Source: Lactiplantibacillus xiangfangensis
GTDB taxonomy: Bacteria > Bacillota > Bacilli > Lactobacillales > Lactobacillaceae
Direction of reading: 5' to 3'
NCBI RefSeq assembly: GCF_001438845.1
Contig: NZ_JQCL01000074.1
Span: 166,327-230,326, forward strand
DNA length: 64,000 nucleotides
Positions 43,496 through 54,094 of the stretch are shown here, piece after piece. A program made the position numbers and the translations under genes. How positions within the stretch are numbered: the first letter of the stretch is position 1; every line of letters begins with the position of its first letter. The notes under the pieces are model-generated. The model was not told the origin of the DNA, did not search any database, and was given only the letters and a program-made list of their open reading frames with translations.

Positions 43496-44269
43496 CTATT
43501 TTCCAAGTGGGTGGCGGGACGTGTAGCCTTGATAAATCAAAAGACTAGCGGCCACACTCGCATTCAAACTCTGAACATGCCCAATCATTGGAATTGTCAG
43601 CATTTCATCCACACTCTTCTTAAGTAATGGTGAAATTCCTTTGCCTTCATTCCCGATAATTAGTCCAACCGCACCAGAGGCATCCCACTGGCGGTAATCA
43701 GTTCCATTCATATCCGTACCAAAGATCCATAGGCCGGCTTCCTGTAACTGTTTGACCGTCTGCACGAGGTTGGTGACCCGAGCCACCTTCACGTGCTCAA
43801 TGGCACCGGTCGACGTTTTGGCAACCGTACTGGTTAAGCCAACGGCCCGGCGTTTAGGAATGATAATCCCGTGTGCACCAGCTGCATCCGCTGTCCGCAT
43901 GATTGACCCTAAGTTATGTGGATCTTCGATATTATCAAGGATCAGGAAAAATGGCGCTTCATTTCTTTCCTTTGCAACGGCGAATAAATCGTCGATCGTC
44001 GCGTATTCAAACGCCGCGACCCCGACAGCGACCCCCTGATGGTTCGCATTATCAGTTAACCGATCAAGCTTCTGCTTCGGCACGTACTGTACGATCAAGT
44101 TCCGCTTCTTAGCAATCTTGGCAATATCGTTTAAAACGTCGGCTTGTAGCCCACTTTGAATGAAGACTTTATTGATCTGTTGGTCGCTCTTGATTGCGGC
44201 CATGGCTGGATGACGCCCAATGACGAAGTCACCGTTTTCTGGCGTTTGGTTCTGTTCATTATTTGACAC
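43496..44269 (-). CDS. rlmB: 23S rRNA (guanosine 2'-O) methyltransferase, RlmB type
   Basis: 257 residues, SPOUT fold. Motifs [32 protein letters not shown] and [15 protein letters not shown] form the trefoil-knot SAM site. Methylates a 23S rRNA guanosine (G2251 in E. coli). GTG at 44269, seven bases after GGGAGG, overlaps the mrnC end by 11 bases. Confidence 0.94.
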   Translation of the reverse strand: MSNNEQNQTPENGDFVIGRHPAMAAIKSDQQINKVFIQSGLQADVLNDIAKIAKKRNLIVQYVPKQKLDRLTDNANHQGVAVGVAAFEYATIDDLFAVAKERNEAPFFLILDNIEDPHNLGSIMRTADAAGAHGIIIPKRRAVGLTSTVAKTSTGAIEHVKVARVTNLVQTVKQLQEAGLWIFGTDMNGTDYRQWDASGAVGLIIGNEGKGISPLLKKSVDEMLTIPMIGHVQSLNASVAASLLIYQGYTSRHPLGK

Positions 44270-44669
44270 TTGAAATCCTCCCTTCATCAACTTGCTGAAT
44301 GCACCAATTAGCGAGTTCCGCAATTCGTTCCGTCTGTTGCGTTAACTGCAAGTAACCAAAGACCGCTTCAAACCCGGTTGAAATCCGGTAAGTTAAAACG
44401 TCGGTGTGCTTTGCAGATGTATGACTCTTAGCGTTGCGTCCGCGTTTGAAGACGTCAGTTTCAACCGGCGTCAACACGTCATCTGCTTGCATCAACGCAA
44501 TTAAGGCCGCTTGGGCTTTAGCAGAAACGTAATGAGTCGCATGGTGGTGCAATTTGGTAGGCTTTGTAAATCCAATTTCAATCAAATGTTGGCGAATAAA
44601 CGGTTCGTACACCGCGTCACCTAAGTACGCGAGGGCGATGCCGTTTAATTGTTGGTAATCAACTTGCAT
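44259..44669 (-). CDS. mrnC: Mini-ribonuclease III
   Basis: 136 residues: an RNase III catalytic domain without the double-stranded RNA-binding domain. [15 protein letters not shown] is the signature with the catalytic Asp. Trims 23S rRNA precursors in Bacillus. ATG at 44669 abuts the cysS stop; conserved order cysS-mrnC-rlmB-yacP. Confidence 0.95.
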   Translation of the reverse strand: MQVDYQQLNGIALAYLGDAVYEPFIRQHLIEIGFTKPTKLHHHATHYVSAKAQAALIALMQADDVLTPVETDVFKRGRNAKSHTSAKHTDVLTYRISTGFEAVFGYLQLTQQTERIAELANWCIQQVDEGRISSVK

Positions 44670-44670
44670 A

Positions 44671-46083
44671 TTATTCCTTTCTAAACCGAACCCCTTGGGG
44701 TGTATCTTCTAAAATAACCCCTTGGGCTTTTAAATCGTCTCGGATCTGGTCAGCCTTGGCAAAGTCCTTAGCTTGACGTGCCGCTTCACGGTCATCGATC
44801 AACGCTTGAATATCCGCATCGGCAAGTTCGTTACTTGGCACTTCAAACGTCACCCCAAAGACCCCTGCTAGTTGCGTTAAAGCATCCCGCAAAGCAGTTA
44901 CGGTGTCCGCTTGAACAGCCGTTTGAGCAGCGTAGACGTTTGCCAACTTAGCTAATTCGTAGACGGCCGTAATCCCGTTTTGCACGTTAAAGTCGTCATC
45001 CATGGCAGTCACAAAATCACCCTTTAAGCTTTGGAGTTGTGCCATCACGTCAGTATCCGTCCCTGCTTCAGCATCGCTTAATCGGAAATTCAGGTTACGA
45101 TAAGCGTTCTGCAACTTGCTTAAGTTGTTCGCCGCTTCGTCCAAATTACCCTGCATGTATTGAATCGGCCGCCGGTACTGCGTTGTCGCCATGAAGAAGC
45201 GTAAAATCTGAGGATCGATTTTTTTAATGATATCATGAACGGTCACAAAGTTACCTAAGGACTTACTCATCTTTTCATTATCATCGCCAACCGTCACAAA
45301 GCCATTATGTAACCAGTAGTTAGCAAACTTTTGACCAGTCTTCGCTTCACTTTGCGCAATTTCATTTTCATGGTGGGGAAACTCTAAGTCTTGACCGCCG
45401 CCATGAATATCGAACGTGTCGCCCAAATACTTAGTGGACATGACGGAGCATTCGATATGCCAGCCCGGACGCCCTTTACCCCAAGGCGAGTCCCAAGAAA
45501 TCTCGCCCGGTTTAGCGGCTTTCCATAAAGCAAAGTCGATTGGGTCTTCTTTACGGTTCGTTTCCTCGTCGGCCGTATGCTGACTCGCACCGACTTCAAG
45601 GTCGTCGATCCGTTGATCAGACAACTGGCCGTAATTTTTAAACTTCCGGGTCCGATAGTAGACGTCCCCTTCAGATTCATAAGCGTAACCTTTATCAATC
45701 AATTCTTGAACAAAACTAATAATTTCAGGAATATTTTCCGATGCACGGGGATGAGCCGTTGCGGGTTCAATATTGACCGCAGCTGTATCTTCCATAAAAG
45801 CTTTGATAAAACGGTCGGCCACTTCAGGCACCGTCGTGTGGTCTTCAGCCGCACGTTTGATTAACTTATCGTCAACATCAGTAAAATTTGACACATAATA
45901 AACGTGGTAGCCTGAATATTCAAAGTAGCGCCGAATGGTATCAAACGCAATGGCGGAGCGGGCATTCCCAATATGAATATAGTTATAGACGGTTGGCCCA
46001 CAGACGTACATCTTAACGACCCCGGGGGTCAGTGGTTTGAATGGTTCCTTTTGACGCGTCAGCGTATTAAAAACATTTAACAT
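44671..46083 (-). CDS. cysS: Cysteinyl-tRNA synthetase
   Basis: 470 residues, class I synthetase. HIGN in [11 protein letters not shown] and KMSKSLGNF are the ATP-binding signatures; zinc ligands occur around CGPTVYN, ECSVM and HHENE. Charges tRNA-Cys. ATG at 46083 follows AAAGGAG. No T-box leader is visible; a weak promoter (TTTCAC, 17 bases, TAAACT) lies upstream. A terminator separates it from gltX. Confidence 0.98.
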   Translation of the reverse strand: MLNVFNTLTRQKEPFKPLTPGVVKMYVCGPTVYNYIHIGNARSAIAFDTIRRYFEYSGYHVYYVSNFTDVDDKLIKRAAEDHTTVPEVADRFIKAFMEDTAAVNIEPATAHPRASENIPEIISFVQELIDKGYAYESEGDVYYRTRKFKNYGQLSDQRIDDLEVGASQHTADEETNRKEDPIDFALWKAAKPGEISWDSPWGKGRPGWHIECSVMSTKYLGDTFDIHGGGQDLEFPHHENEIAQSEAKTGQKFANYWLHNGFVTVGDDNEKMSKSLGNFVTVHDIIKKIDPQILRFFMATTQYRRPIQYMQGNLDEAANNLSKLQNAYRNLNFRLSDAEAGTDTDVMAQLQSLKGDFVTAMDDDFNVQNGITAVYELAKLANVYAAQTAVQADTVTALRDALTQLAGVFGVTFEVPSNELADADIQALIDDREAARQAKDFAKADQIRDDLKAQGVILEDTPQGVRFRKE

Positions 46084-46215
46084 GCAGTGGCACTCCTTTC
46101 CAGTTCACAATTGCTTTGTTGCTAGTTTACCATGTTCTACCCGCGGGTGAAATTCTTAGTCGGATTAAATTACGCCGTGGTTCGTTTCACGCCATCGGCT
46201 AGCCTTCAACAACGC

Positions 46216-46264
46216 AATAAAAAACGCCCCCGCACTACGGAGACGCCGCAGTGCCAAAGACGTT
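46216..46264 (-). terminator. Terminator of gltX
   Basis: GCACTACGG (about 46232-46240) pairs with CCGCAGTGC with one mismatch around AGACG, extended by AACG/CGTT; on the minus strand it ends in six T. Lies 14 bases after the gltX stop. Confidence 0.85.
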
Positions 46265-46277
46265 TATACGCAAATTG

Positions 46278-47768
46278 TTATTTAGCGAGTTCCGCGATCA
46301 TCGCATCAAGATGCTTCATCGTCGTTTCGCGACCTAATAATTCGATTGTTTCTGGTAATTCAGGACCATGCATTTCATGGGAAACGGCAATCCGAATCGG
46401 CATGTAAAGTTGACGACCCTTGATCTTAGTATCTTTTTGAATGCTCTTAATGGTCTTTTGAATTTCAGTTGCTTCAAAGACATCGATATCTTCAACGCGC
46501 TTCCGGAATTCCTTCAAGACGATTGGCGCAGTTTCATTATCAAGTTCCGCCTTGGCTTCATCGTTAATGTCAGCTGGACCGTTAAAGAACAAGTCAGCTA
46601 AGTCGACGATTTGACCCGTGTAACTCATTTGGTTCTTGTAAAGTGAAACTAGCGTCCGGGTCCATTCGATTTGACTCATGTCAGGACGTTTTGGTAACCG
46701 ACCGGCTTTGATCAATTGACGAATTGACATCGCAAAGACTTCGTTTTCGTCAGCCTTCTTGATGTATTGGTTGTTGACCCATTCCAACTTCTTGCCATCA
46801 AATGAGGCTGGTGACTTGCTCAAACGCTTTTCATCGTACATCTTGATGAATTCGCGCTTCGTGAACAATTCACTTTCACCGACTGGTGACCACCCTAATA
46901 GGATGATGAAGTTAAGCATCGCTTCTGGTAAGTAACCCAATTCACGGTATTGTTCGATAAACTGGAGCACCGTTTCGTCACGTTTACTTAATTTCTTACC
47001 GGTTTCGGTATTAATAATTAAGCTCATGTGACCAAACTTAGGTGCTTCCCAGCCGAATGCTTCGTAAATCATTAATTGTTTAGGCGTGTTGGCAACGTGA
47101 TCATCACCACGGAAAACGTGGCTGATTTGCATCATGTGATCATCAACCACAACGGCAAAGTTATACGTTGGCATCCCGTCACGTTTCTTAATGACGAAGT
47201 CACCACCGACCGTCTTGGATTCAAAGGAGACGTTCCCTTTAACCATGTCATCCCAAGCGTAAGTTTTACCTTCTGGGACGTGGAAACGAATAACAGGCTT
47301 TAATCCTGCTGCTTTAGCAGCGGCAATCTTAGCTTGTTTTTCTTCTTCGGTCATGCCAGCAAATTCGTACACGTAATGTGGCATTTCTTTGTTGGCTTTT
47401 TGGACGTCACGCTGAGCTTTTAATTCGTCTTCCGTCATGTAAGACTCATAAGCTTTGCCTTCATCGATCAATTGTTGAATCAACGGATCGTAAATTGACT
47501 TCCGTTCAGATTGACGGTAAGGACCGTAGTCGCCACCAATATCTGGACCTTCGTCCCAATCCATGCCTAACCATTTCAGGTTATCCATTTGACTCTTTTC
47601 ACCATCAGCGACGTTCCGCTTTAAATCGGTGTCTTCGATTCGAAGAATAAACTTCCCTTTATTATGCCGGGCAAATAAATAGTTAAACAATGCTGTCCGG
47701 GCATTACCAATGTGTAAATGGCCAGTTGGACTTGGTGCGTAACGCACACGAATCTTGCTCTTTGCCAA
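46278..47768 (-). CDS. gltX: Glutamyl-tRNA synthetase
   Basis: 496 residues, class I synthetase with [13 protein letters not shown] (HIGH) and KLSKRDETV (KMSKS-like). In lactobacilli it also charges tRNA-Gln for the transamidation route. TTG at 47768 gives the family N-terminus ([18 protein letters not shown]) with GAGG 11 bases upstream; the longer frame to 47801 adds unrelated residues over this site. Confidence 0.97.
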   Translation of the reverse strand: MAKSKIRVRYAPSPTGHLHIGNARTALFNYLFARHNKGKFILRIEDTDLKRNVADGEKSQMDNLKWLGMDWDEGPDIGGDYGPYRQSERKSIYDPLIQQLIDEGKAYESYMTEDELKAQRDVQKANKEMPHYVYEFAGMTEEEKQAKIAAAKAAGLKPVIRFHVPEGKTYAWDDMVKGNVSFESKTVGGDFVIKKRDGMPTYNFAVVVDDHMMQISHVFRGDDHVANTPKQLMIYEAFGWEAPKFGHMSLIINTETGKKLSKRDETVLQFIEQYRELGYLPEAMLNFIILLGWSPVGESELFTKREFIKMYDEKRLSKSPASFDGKKLEWVNNQYIKKADENEVFAMSIRQLIKAGRLPKRPDMSQIEWTRTLVSLYKNQMSYTGQIVDLADLFFNGPADINDEAKAELDNETAPIVLKEFRKRVEDIDVFEATEIQKTIKSIQKDTKIKGRQLYMPIRIAVSHEMHGPELPETIELLGRETTMKHLDAMIAELAK

Positions 47769-47941
47769 TGTGATTAACGCCTCTTTCATTATTTTTATCA
47801 CTTACTGTGACGATATAAAACCAGTGACGCCCCGCTTCAATAACCGAGACGCCATCCGGTCCACTTGCTTATCCAGTTTACCATGTTTACCGCTAAAAAT
47901 TAAGTTTCCACCTTGATTTTTCCACGATAAACTAATCAACC

Positions 47942-49153
47942 TTAGTGGCGATTATTATGGTTGTTTCCACCGTTTTGGAGATTGTCATTGTTGTGACTAC
48001 TACGATTGTTGCCATGCTTATTACCAGTATGGCCACTCTCATTTTCGGTATGGTCCGAAATACCACGACTGGCATGTGCTAACCGCGCAAAAATCATCCG
48101 GCCCGCATCCGTCTGCAACGCACTCGTCACAATGACATCCACTTTTTCGTTGATGTAGAATTTCCCGTCTTCAACAACGACCATGGTCCCGTCATCAAGG
48201 TAACCAACCCCTTGTTGCCGTTCGCTACCGTTCTTAACCACCATGACGTTCATTTCTTCACCAGGAATGACCCGTGGCTTCAATGACTTGGCCAATTGAT
48301 TGATGTTTAAAACCTGAACATTTTGAAATTCGATCACTTTATTTAAGTTGTAATCGTTCGTGACGATCACACCGTTGACTTTCTTAGCCAACTGGATGAG
48401 TTTGCTATCCACTTCTGGAATGTCTTCAAAGTCACCCTCGTACATTTCAACGGGAATGATATTTTCATTTTGGAGCTTATTTAAAATATCTAGGCCCCGC
48501 CGACCCCGGACCCGCTTAATACTATCCGCAGAATCCGCAATGTACTGTAATTCGTACAGGACAAAGTTAGGAACCAGCAACGTTCCTTCTAAAAATCCCG
48601 TCTTGACAATGTCGTAAATTCGACCATCAATCAAAATATTAGTATCCAAAATCTTGTAATGGTGATAGTTTTGGTCCGGCTGAGCATCGGTAATTTCCGG
48701 GTCGGCTTCCTTCTCACGCCGCCGAAAATTAAAGACTTTCCGCCATTCATCGATTCGGGTCGTCCCGACCCGGGCACCGATATAGCCAAAAAACAGCATC
48801 AAAATAATTGGGACGACCGTGTTCAATAAGAATAACGGACTGCGATTGAATAATTGCGAAATCAGAACCGCGATCAGTAACCCAATAATAAAACCGATAC
48901 TTCCAAATAATAACGTCATTGGATTTTGCTTCGACAGATTTTTTTCAACCCGATCTACGAGCCGCACCGCGGCATTCGCTAAGAACAGCGACAAAACCCA
49001 TAAAACTAACGCTCCCAACACAAAGTTGGTTAAGATGTTATTCACTAGTACGTTTGGTTGCGCCCAAATCGTGTCCCATAAAAACGGCAGGTAAGTTAAT
49101 CCTAACGTCCCACCGACAACGATAAACACGAGTCGCACCGTTAACTTCTTCAT
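47942..49153 (-). CDS. yacL: PIN/TRAM-domain membrane protein YacL
   Basis: 403 residues. Four membrane helices (about 5-25, 38-62, 80-100, 108-130), a PIN nuclease domain (about 165-285) with acidic residues in LDTNILIDGRI and VIVTNDYNLN, and a TRAM domain (about 295-355). The C-terminal 40 residues are His/Asn/Gly-rich (for example SSHNNDNLQNGGNNHNNRH), unusual for the family. Function probably RNA-related. It is 20 bases after radA and upstream of gltX, the usual radA-yacL-gltX order. Confidence 0.92.
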   Translation of the reverse strand: MKKLTVRLVFIVVGGTLGLTYLPFLWDTIWAQPNVLVNNILTNFVLGALVLWVLSLFLANAAVRLVDRVEKNLSKQNPMTLLFGSIGFIIGLLIAVLISQLFNRSPLFLLNTVVPIILMLFFGYIGARVGTTRIDEWRKVFNFRRREKEADPEITDAQPDQNYHHYKILDTNILIDGRIYDIVKTGFLEGTLLVPNFVLYELQYIADSADSIKRVRGRRGLDILNKLQNENIIPVEMYEGDFEDIPEVDSKLIQLAKKVNGVIVTNDYNLNKVIEFQNVQVLNINQLAKSLKPRVIPGEEMNVMVVKNGSERQQGVGYLDDGTMVVVEDGKFYINEKVDVIVTSALQTDAGRMIFARLAHASRGISDHTENESGHTGNKHGNNRSSHNNDNLQNGGNNHNNRH

Positions 49154-49173
49154 CGCGACGACTCCTTTATAAA

Positions 49174-50550
49174 TTAGTTTGGCTGTTGTAATGCTAACTG
49201 TAGGGCTTCCTTTAAAGTCGAAACCCCAATGACATTAATCCCCTTTGGAATATCCCAGCCTTGCAGATTATTCTTCGGGATAAAGATTCGTTCAAAACCA
49301 AGCTTAGCCGCTTCACCGACCCGCTGTTCGATTCGGTTAACGCGCCGGATTTCACCGGTCAACCCAACTTCACCGACAAAACAATCAGTGGGGCGGGTCT
49401 GCTGATCACGGTAGCTAGAAGCCACGCTGACGGCAATCGCCAAATCAATTGCGGGTTCATCAAGTTTGACCCCGCCGGCCGCCTTCAAATAGGCATCCTG
49501 ATTTTGTAACATCAAGCTAGCCCGTTTTTCAAGCACGGCCATGAGTAACGACACCCGGTTATGGTCCAAACCACTGGCGGTTCGCTTGGCATTACCAAAG
49601 ACCGTCGGCGTCACTAATGCCTGAACTTCGACTAAAATCGGTCGCGTTCCTTCCATCGAAACGACGATGGCTGACCCGGTCGCATCTTTCAACCGTTCTT
49701 CCAAGAAAATTTCTGACGGGTTAGCGACTTCGTATAGGCCCCCCGTCCGCATTTCAAAGATACCAAGTTCATTAGTAGACCCAAACCGGTTTTTAACGGC
49801 CCGCAAGATCCGGTAAGTATGGTGCAAGTCACCTTCAAAGTAGAGCACGGTATCCACCATGTGTTCCAAAATCTTTGGTCCAGCAATAGCGCCGCCCTTA
49901 GTCACGTGTCCAACAATAAAAATCGTAATGCCATTCGTTTTTGCAATTTGTAAAAGTTCCGCCGTAATTTCACGAATTTGTGACACCGAGCCAATTGCGG
50001 AATCCACATCCGGTTCCTGCATGGTTTGAACCGAATCAATAACCACAAACTCTGGCTTCATTGACTCAATCGTCGCCCGGATATTTGACATATCCGTTTC
50101 CGGGTAGAGGTAGAAGTCTTCACTATCGACCGCTAACCGGTCGGCCCGCATTTTAACTTGGGACGCACTTTCTTCACCGGTCACGTACAGCACTGAGCCA
50201 CCCGTTTCGGCGAGTTGCCCTGAAACTTGTAACAGTAAGGTTGACTTCCCGATACCGGGATCCCCACCAATTAAAACTAGGGAGCCTGGCACGACACCGC
50301 CACCTAAGACCCGGTTAAACTCTTGAAGCTTCGTCTTGACGCGTGGCGTTTTCGTTAAAGAAACTTCCTTTAACCGTTGGGGCTTCGCCGACTTACCGGC
50401 AAAACTGACCCGCGACTTACGGTCCGGCTTTTTATCAAAGTGTTCTTCAACCAACGTGTTCCACTCGCCACAGTTGGGACAACGCCCAAGATAACGTGGG
50501 GTCGAATACCCACAATTAGAACAAACAAACTGGGTCTTCACTTTTGCCAC
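49174..50550 (-). CDS. radA: DNA repair protein RadA
   Basis: 458 residues. N-terminal zinc finger ([19 protein letters not shown]), RecA-like ATPase with Walker [11 protein letters not shown], the RadA-specific KNRFG motif ([10 protein letters not shown]), and a C-terminal Lon-like domain ([12 protein letters not shown]). Promotes branch migration in recombination and transformation. GTG at 50550 follows GGGAGG. Downstream yacL is 20 bases away; upstream lies a 385-base gap with a structured repeat before dut. Confidence 0.97.
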   Translation of the reverse strand: MAKVKTQFVCSNCGYSTPRYLGRCPNCGEWNTLVEEHFDKKPDRKSRVSFAGKSAKPQRLKEVSLTKTPRVKTKLQEFNRVLGGGVVPGSLVLIGGDPGIGKSTLLLQVSGQLAETGGSVLYVTGEESASQVKMRADRLAVDSEDFYLYPETDMSNIRATIESMKPEFVVIDSVQTMQEPDVDSAIGSVSQIREITAELLQIAKTNGITIFIVGHVTKGGAIAGPKILEHMVDTVLYFEGDLHHTYRILRAVKNRFGSTNELGIFEMRTGGLYEVANPSEIFLEERLKDATGSAIVVSMEGTRPILVEVQALVTPTVFGNAKRTASGLDHNRVSLLMAVLEKRASLMLQNQDAYLKAAGGVKLDEPAIDLAIAVSVASSYRDQQTRPTDCFVGEVGLTGEIRRVNRIEQRVGEAAKLGFERIFIPKNNLQGWDIPKGINVIGVSTLKEALQLALQQPN

Positions 50551-50935
50551 TAAAATTGGCCTCCCATCCGTGCACCGTTTCGGCGCTTAATCGACATTCA
50601 ATATACATCACTTTATTTTACCATTATTAACCATTAAAGCCGGTAAATCGCATCAGTTTAATGGATTTTTATCGATTACCGCCGCTTCGCCAGACAGAAT
50701 TGGTGTGCTTATGAGGGACGGTCCCAGCCAAAGTCCGGTCTGGAACCTCGCTTCAAAGCCGATAGCCCACGTCTTTGAAGCGCCCCACAATATTGGCCAA
50801 GACCCCCGCCAATATTGTCGCCACAGCACACCAATTCTGTCTGACTTCACTAAATACAGTTTTCCTATTATTTGACGAGTCCCTTATGCGATGGTTTAAC
50901 TTAGTAAAACATCAGTGACAGCCGGATTAGGTCCG
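50551..50935. other. Intergenic region between dut and radA
   Basis: 385 bases dominated by the structured element at 50692-50842. Closer to dut, CATCAGTGACAGCCGGATTA (from 50909) resembles sequences in two other intergenic gaps. No open frame is supported. Confidence 0.6.
50692..50842. repeat. Structured 151-base element with 18-base terminal inverted repeats
   Basis: AGACAGAATTGGTGTGCT (50692-50709) is the exact reverse complement of 50825-50842. Inside are three hairpins: GGTCCCAGCC/GGTCTGGAACC (50720-50729 with 50737-50747, one mismatch and one bulge), CGCTTCAAAG/CTTTGAAGCG (50749-50758 with 50773-50782) and CAATATTGGC/GCCAATATTG (50788-50797 with 50808-50817). Together they fold as a closing stem with a four-way junction on either strand. 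No coding potential or target-site duplication seen. It may be a non-autonomous repeat or a structured RNA. Confidence 0.8.
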
Positions 50936-51472
50936 CTATCGATTCGTTGAGCCAAAGCCACCGGAACGGGTGGTTGTGACGTCGGCTTCGTTATCGGCTG
51001 TCAGATAGTGGGTAAAGATGCCTTGCGCAATGCGTTCACCCTTTTTGATGTGAACGTCGCGAATGCCCATGTTGATCAACTGGACGTAGATGGCCCCTTC
51101 ATTTTTAGCATTGTTGTAGTAGTCCGCATCGATGACGCCAATCCCGTTCGGTAAAATCAGGTTGCGCTTCAACGGGTTACTGGAGCGGTTAGCAATCAAC
51201 AAATACTCGCCATCGTTCATATAAGCCTTAATCCCCGTGGGAACTAAAAATGGTTTTAACGTTTTGGCAGCGGCGTCTAAGTCCGCTTCGGAACTTTTTT
51301 CGCCGTGGTGTAACTGCCACAAGATCTTAATGAAGTTCAGTTTCCAAATTGATGGTAACGTAAAATCTTCCGCCGCTTCAAAGTCGTATCCAGCCGCTTG
51401 CTTAGTTGTCCGATAAGGGACGTGTAATCCTTGGTCAGTGTATGCGCTCACAATCTCAAATCCTCGGGCCAT
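50936..51472 (-). CDS. dut: dUTP diphosphatase with insertion
   Basis: 178 residues, trimeric dUTPase fold. All five motifs: AGYDFEAAED, NRSS, GVIDADYYNN, KKGERIAQGIF and RSGGFGSTNR. Between motif I and the FLVPTGIKAY strand sit about 30 extra residues (IWKLNFIKILWQLHHGEKSS and following), not found in short bacterial forms. Hydrolyses dUTP to dUMP. ATG at 51472 follows TAGGAA; the frame to 51517 is spurious extension. Confidence 0.94.
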   Translation of the reverse strand: MARGFEIVSAYTDQGLHVPYRTTKQAAGYDFEAAEDFTLPSIWKLNFIKILWQLHHGEKSSEADLDAAAKTLKPFLVPTGIKAYMNDGEYLLIANRSSNPLKRNLILPNGIGVIDADYYNNAKNEGAIYVQLINMGIRDVHIKKGERIAQGIFTHYLTADNEADVTTTRSGGFGSTNR

Positions 51473-51536
51473 GTTTATTCCTACTTTCAAGTTTAATATG
51501 TGACCACATTTTACCACACTTCTACCAGTGGATTCG

Positions 51537-51565
51537 TTGACAAAATGGGCATTTACCGGTTTAAT
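51537..51565 (+). promoter_or_regulatory. Promoter of the acetyltransferase-rpiA operon
   Basis: Consensus TTGACA (51537-51542), 17 bases, TTTAAT (51560-51565), 40 bases before the acetyltransferase ATG. Confidence 0.65.
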
Positions 51566-51605
51566 TAGCTTTAGTTATAAAACCCTTTACAAGGTGGTGA
51601 CAGCA

Positions 51606-51890
51606 ATGGAATTCACGCGTGAACCGCACCGATTTTTCTTCAACGACGATCAGGGAAAATTAGCTGGTGAAATTACTTTTCCAGCCATCAATAATGATCA
51701 GACTTGGGTCATTGAACACACCTTTGTGCGCGACGACTTTGGCCATCAAGGCCTCGCCGCTCAACTGACCGAAGCCGTCATTGACGCTGCGCGGGCTGAA
51801 CACAAACAAATTCAACCCCTCTGTACCTATGCCAAGGCTTACTTTGATCGTCACCCCGAAGCACAGGATATCTTAGTCACTAAGTCTTAA
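51606..51890 (+). CDS. Small GNAT-like N-acetyltransferase (YidJ-like family)
   Basis: 94 residues from ATG 51606, after AAGGTGG. The compact fold has [22 protein letters not shown] (acetyl-CoA loop) and a C-terminal [11 protein letters not shown], the pattern of the minimal GCN5-related family of about 95 residues. Substrate unknown. The frame extending to 51528 crosses the promoter and is not used. rpiA follows 20 bases later. Confidence 0.85.
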   Translation: MEFTREPHRFFFNDDQGKLAGEITFPAINNDQTWVIEHTFVRDDFGHQGLAAQLTEAVIDAARAEHKQIQPLCTYAKAYFDRHPEAQDILVTKS

Positions 51891-51910
51891 ATAAAGGAGC
51901 ACGTCTACTA

Positions 51911-52597
51911 ATGAATCAGCAGGATCAATTAAAACAGCTCGTTGGCCAAAAAGCTGTTGAATATATCAAAGATGGCATGCAAGTTGGACTCGGTACCGGG
52001 TCCACCGTTAAATTTATGGTCGACGCCCTCGGTGAACGTGTTAAAAACGAACACCTCAATATTGTCGGCGTCTCAACTTCCGAACGGACCGAAGCACAAG
52101 CAAAAAGTTTGGGCATTCCCATGAAGTCCGTCGATGAAGTCGACCACCTCGATTTAACCATTGATGGCGCTGACGAAATCTCCGCTGACTATCAAGGGGT
52201 CAAGGGTGGCGGGGCCGCCCTCCTCTTTGAAAAGATCGTTGCCATTAATTCCGATAAAGTTATGTGGATCGTGGACGAAAGTAAAATGGTTAAACAACTT
52301 GGTGCGTTTGGTTTACCAGTAGAAGTTATTCCTTATGGTAGCCAACACGTCTTTGAAAAAATGGCTGCCCGCGGCTATAACCCGGTTTTCCGTAAAGTTG
52401 ACGGTGAATTTGTCCGGACCGACTCCAACAATATCATCATTGATTTGCATATCGATCCCATCACTGATCCACAGGCACTAGCCGAAGACCTGATTCACAT
52501 GGTCGGCGTCGTCGAACACGGGTTATTCCTTGATATGGTCAACACAGTGATCGTCGGCCATGCCGATGGTCCCGAAGTACTTGAAGCTCGTCCATAA
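51911..52597 (+). CDS. rpiA: Ribose-5-phosphate isomerase A
   Basis: 228 residues. Interconverts ribulose 5-phosphate and ribose 5-phosphate in the pentose phosphate pathway. [20 protein letters not shown] and [14 protein letters not shown] form the active site. ATG at 51911 follows AAAGGAG. Co-transcribed with the acetyltransferase gene. Confidence 0.97.
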   Translation: MNQQDQLKQLVGQKAVEYIKDGMQVGLGTGSTVKFMVDALGERVKNEHLNIVGVSTSERTEAQAKSLGIPMKSVDEVDHLDLTIDGADEISADYQGVKGGGAALLFEKIVAINSDKVMWIVDESKMVKQLGAFGLPVEVIPYGSQHVFEKMAARGYNPVFRKVDGEFVRTDSNNIIIDLHIDPITDPQALAEDLIHMVGVVEHGLFLDMVNTVIVGHADGPEVLEARP

Positions 52598-52617
52598 ACT
52601 TTCCTTTCCCGGATTGC

Positions 52618-52646
52618 TTGTCGACGCCTTCAGAAACCGATACAAT
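52618..52646 (+). promoter_or_regulatory. pepC promoter
   Basis: TTGTCG (52618-52623), 17 bases, TACAAT (52641-52646), just after rpiA. Confidence 0.65.
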
Positions 52647-52674
52647 GAGAATAAGATTAAAGGAGCGTGATTTT

Positions 52675-54006
52675 TTGAGTAAAGAAATTAGTATGAACCA
52701 GATTGCCAATTTTCAAGCCGATTTAGATCAACACGCCGATGCAAAAGTCATCGAACGTAGCGTGACCAAGAACGGTATTTTAGCAAGCAGTCAAGATATT
52801 CAAGCAATGAGCCAAACCACCCCAGTATTTTCAATTGATTTGGACACCGGTGACGTGGCTAACCAAAAACAAAGTGGCCGTTGCTGGATGTTTGCCGCAT
52901 TGAACACGATGCGTCACGACTTAGCTGAAAAGTTCAACTTAAAGCATTTTGAATTATCTCAGAACTACACTTTCTTCTGGGACAAGTTTGAAAAGGCCAA
53001 CTACTTCTACGAAAACGTCTTAGCAACTGCTGACCAACCAACTAGCAGCCGTAAAGTCGCTTGGTTAATGACCACCCCACAACAAGACGGTGGCCAATGG
53101 GACATGCTCGTTGCGATCATCCAGAAATACGGGATTGTTCCTAAGAGCGTGATGCCTGAAACCTACAATAGTTCTAAGTCCGCTGAAATCAACGCAACGT
53201 TGAATTTAAAATTACGGAAAGACGCCGTTGAACTCCGGGAATTAGTCGCAGCTGGCACTAGCGCTGACGCCATTCAAGACCGTAAGGAAAAGATGTTGAA
53301 TGAAGTTTACCGGATGTTATCTTACGCATTTGGCGAACCCGTTACTGAATTCGACTGGGAATACCGCGATGACAACAAACAATATCACATTGACCAAGGC
53401 TTGACACCACAAAGCTTCTTCAAGAAGTACATTGGCTGGAACTTGGACGACTACGTTTCAATCATCAACGCCCCAACCGATGACAAGCCATACAACCACA
53501 CCTACACGATTGAAATGTTAGGTAACGTTTTAGGCGGTCGTGAAGTTAAGCATTTGAACGTCTCAATGGCAGACTTCAAGCAACTCGCCATCAACCAACT
53601 CAAAGCGGGCCAAAGTGTTTGGTTCGGTTGTGACGTTGGTAAGTCTTCTGACCGTCAAAAGGGTGTGATGGCCATGGACGTCTACAACCAAGATGAATTA
53701 TTCGACGTTGATTTGTCCATGTCTAAAGCAGAACGTTTGGACTACGGTCAAAGCTTGATGACCCACGCGATGGTTATCACCGGTGTCGACCTAGTCAACG
53801 GCCAACCAACTAAATGGAAGGTCGAAAACAGCTGGGGTGACAAAGTCGGAACGAAGGGCTTCTTCGTGATGAGTGACGCTTGGATGGACGAATACTGCTA
53901 CCAAGTCGTTGTTAACAAGCAATTCTTGCCTGATGAACTGAAAAAGGCCCAAGCAGAAGAACCAACGATCTTAGCACCTTGGGATCCAATGGGCGCTTTA
54001 GCTTAA
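52675..54006 (+). CDS. pepC: Aminopeptidase C (bleomycin-hydrolase family)
   Basis: 443 residues from TTG 52675, after AAAGGAG; a frame from 52618 would overlap the promoter. Papain-like cysteine peptidase of the C1B family: catalytic Cys70 in QSGRCWMFAALN, His in THAMVITGV and Asn in VENSWGD. Hexameric cytosolic aminopeptidase that finishes breakdown of imported casein-type peptides. Single gene with its own promoter and terminator. Confidence 0.97.
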   Translation: MSKEISMNQIANFQADLDQHADAKVIERSVTKNGILASSQDIQAMSQTTPVFSIDLDTGDVANQKQSGRCWMFAALNTMRHDLAEKFNLKHFELSQNYTFFWDKFEKANYFYENVLATADQPTSSRKVAWLMTTPQQDGGQWDMLVAIIQKYGIVPKSVMPETYNSSKSAEINATLNLKLRKDAVELRELVAAGTSADAIQDRKEKMLNEVYRMLSYAFGEPVTEFDWEYRDDNKQYHIDQGLTPQSFFKKYIGWNLDDYVSIINAPTDDKPYNHTYTIEMLGNVLGGREVKHLNVSMADFKQLAINQLKAGQSVWFGCDVGKSSDRQKGVMAMDVYNQDELFDVDLSMSKAERLDYGQSLMTHAMVITGVDLVNGQPTKWKVENSWGDKVGTKGFFVMSDAWMDEYCYQVVVNKQFLPDELKKAQAEEPTILAPWDPMGALA

Positions 54007-54023
54007 TCATATTTGAAGCATGA

Positions 54024-54084
54024 TAAAAAACACACGAAACGCACACCGGCAAATCATTGCCATGAGCGTTCCGTGTGTTTTTTA
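54024..54084. terminator. Bidirectional terminator between pepC and gpmA
   Basis: AAAAAACACACGAAACGC (54025-54042) pairs with GCGTTCCGTGTGTTTTTT with one mismatch; loop about 23 bases. Confidence 0.9.
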
Positions 54085-54094
54085 TTTTTAAGCC

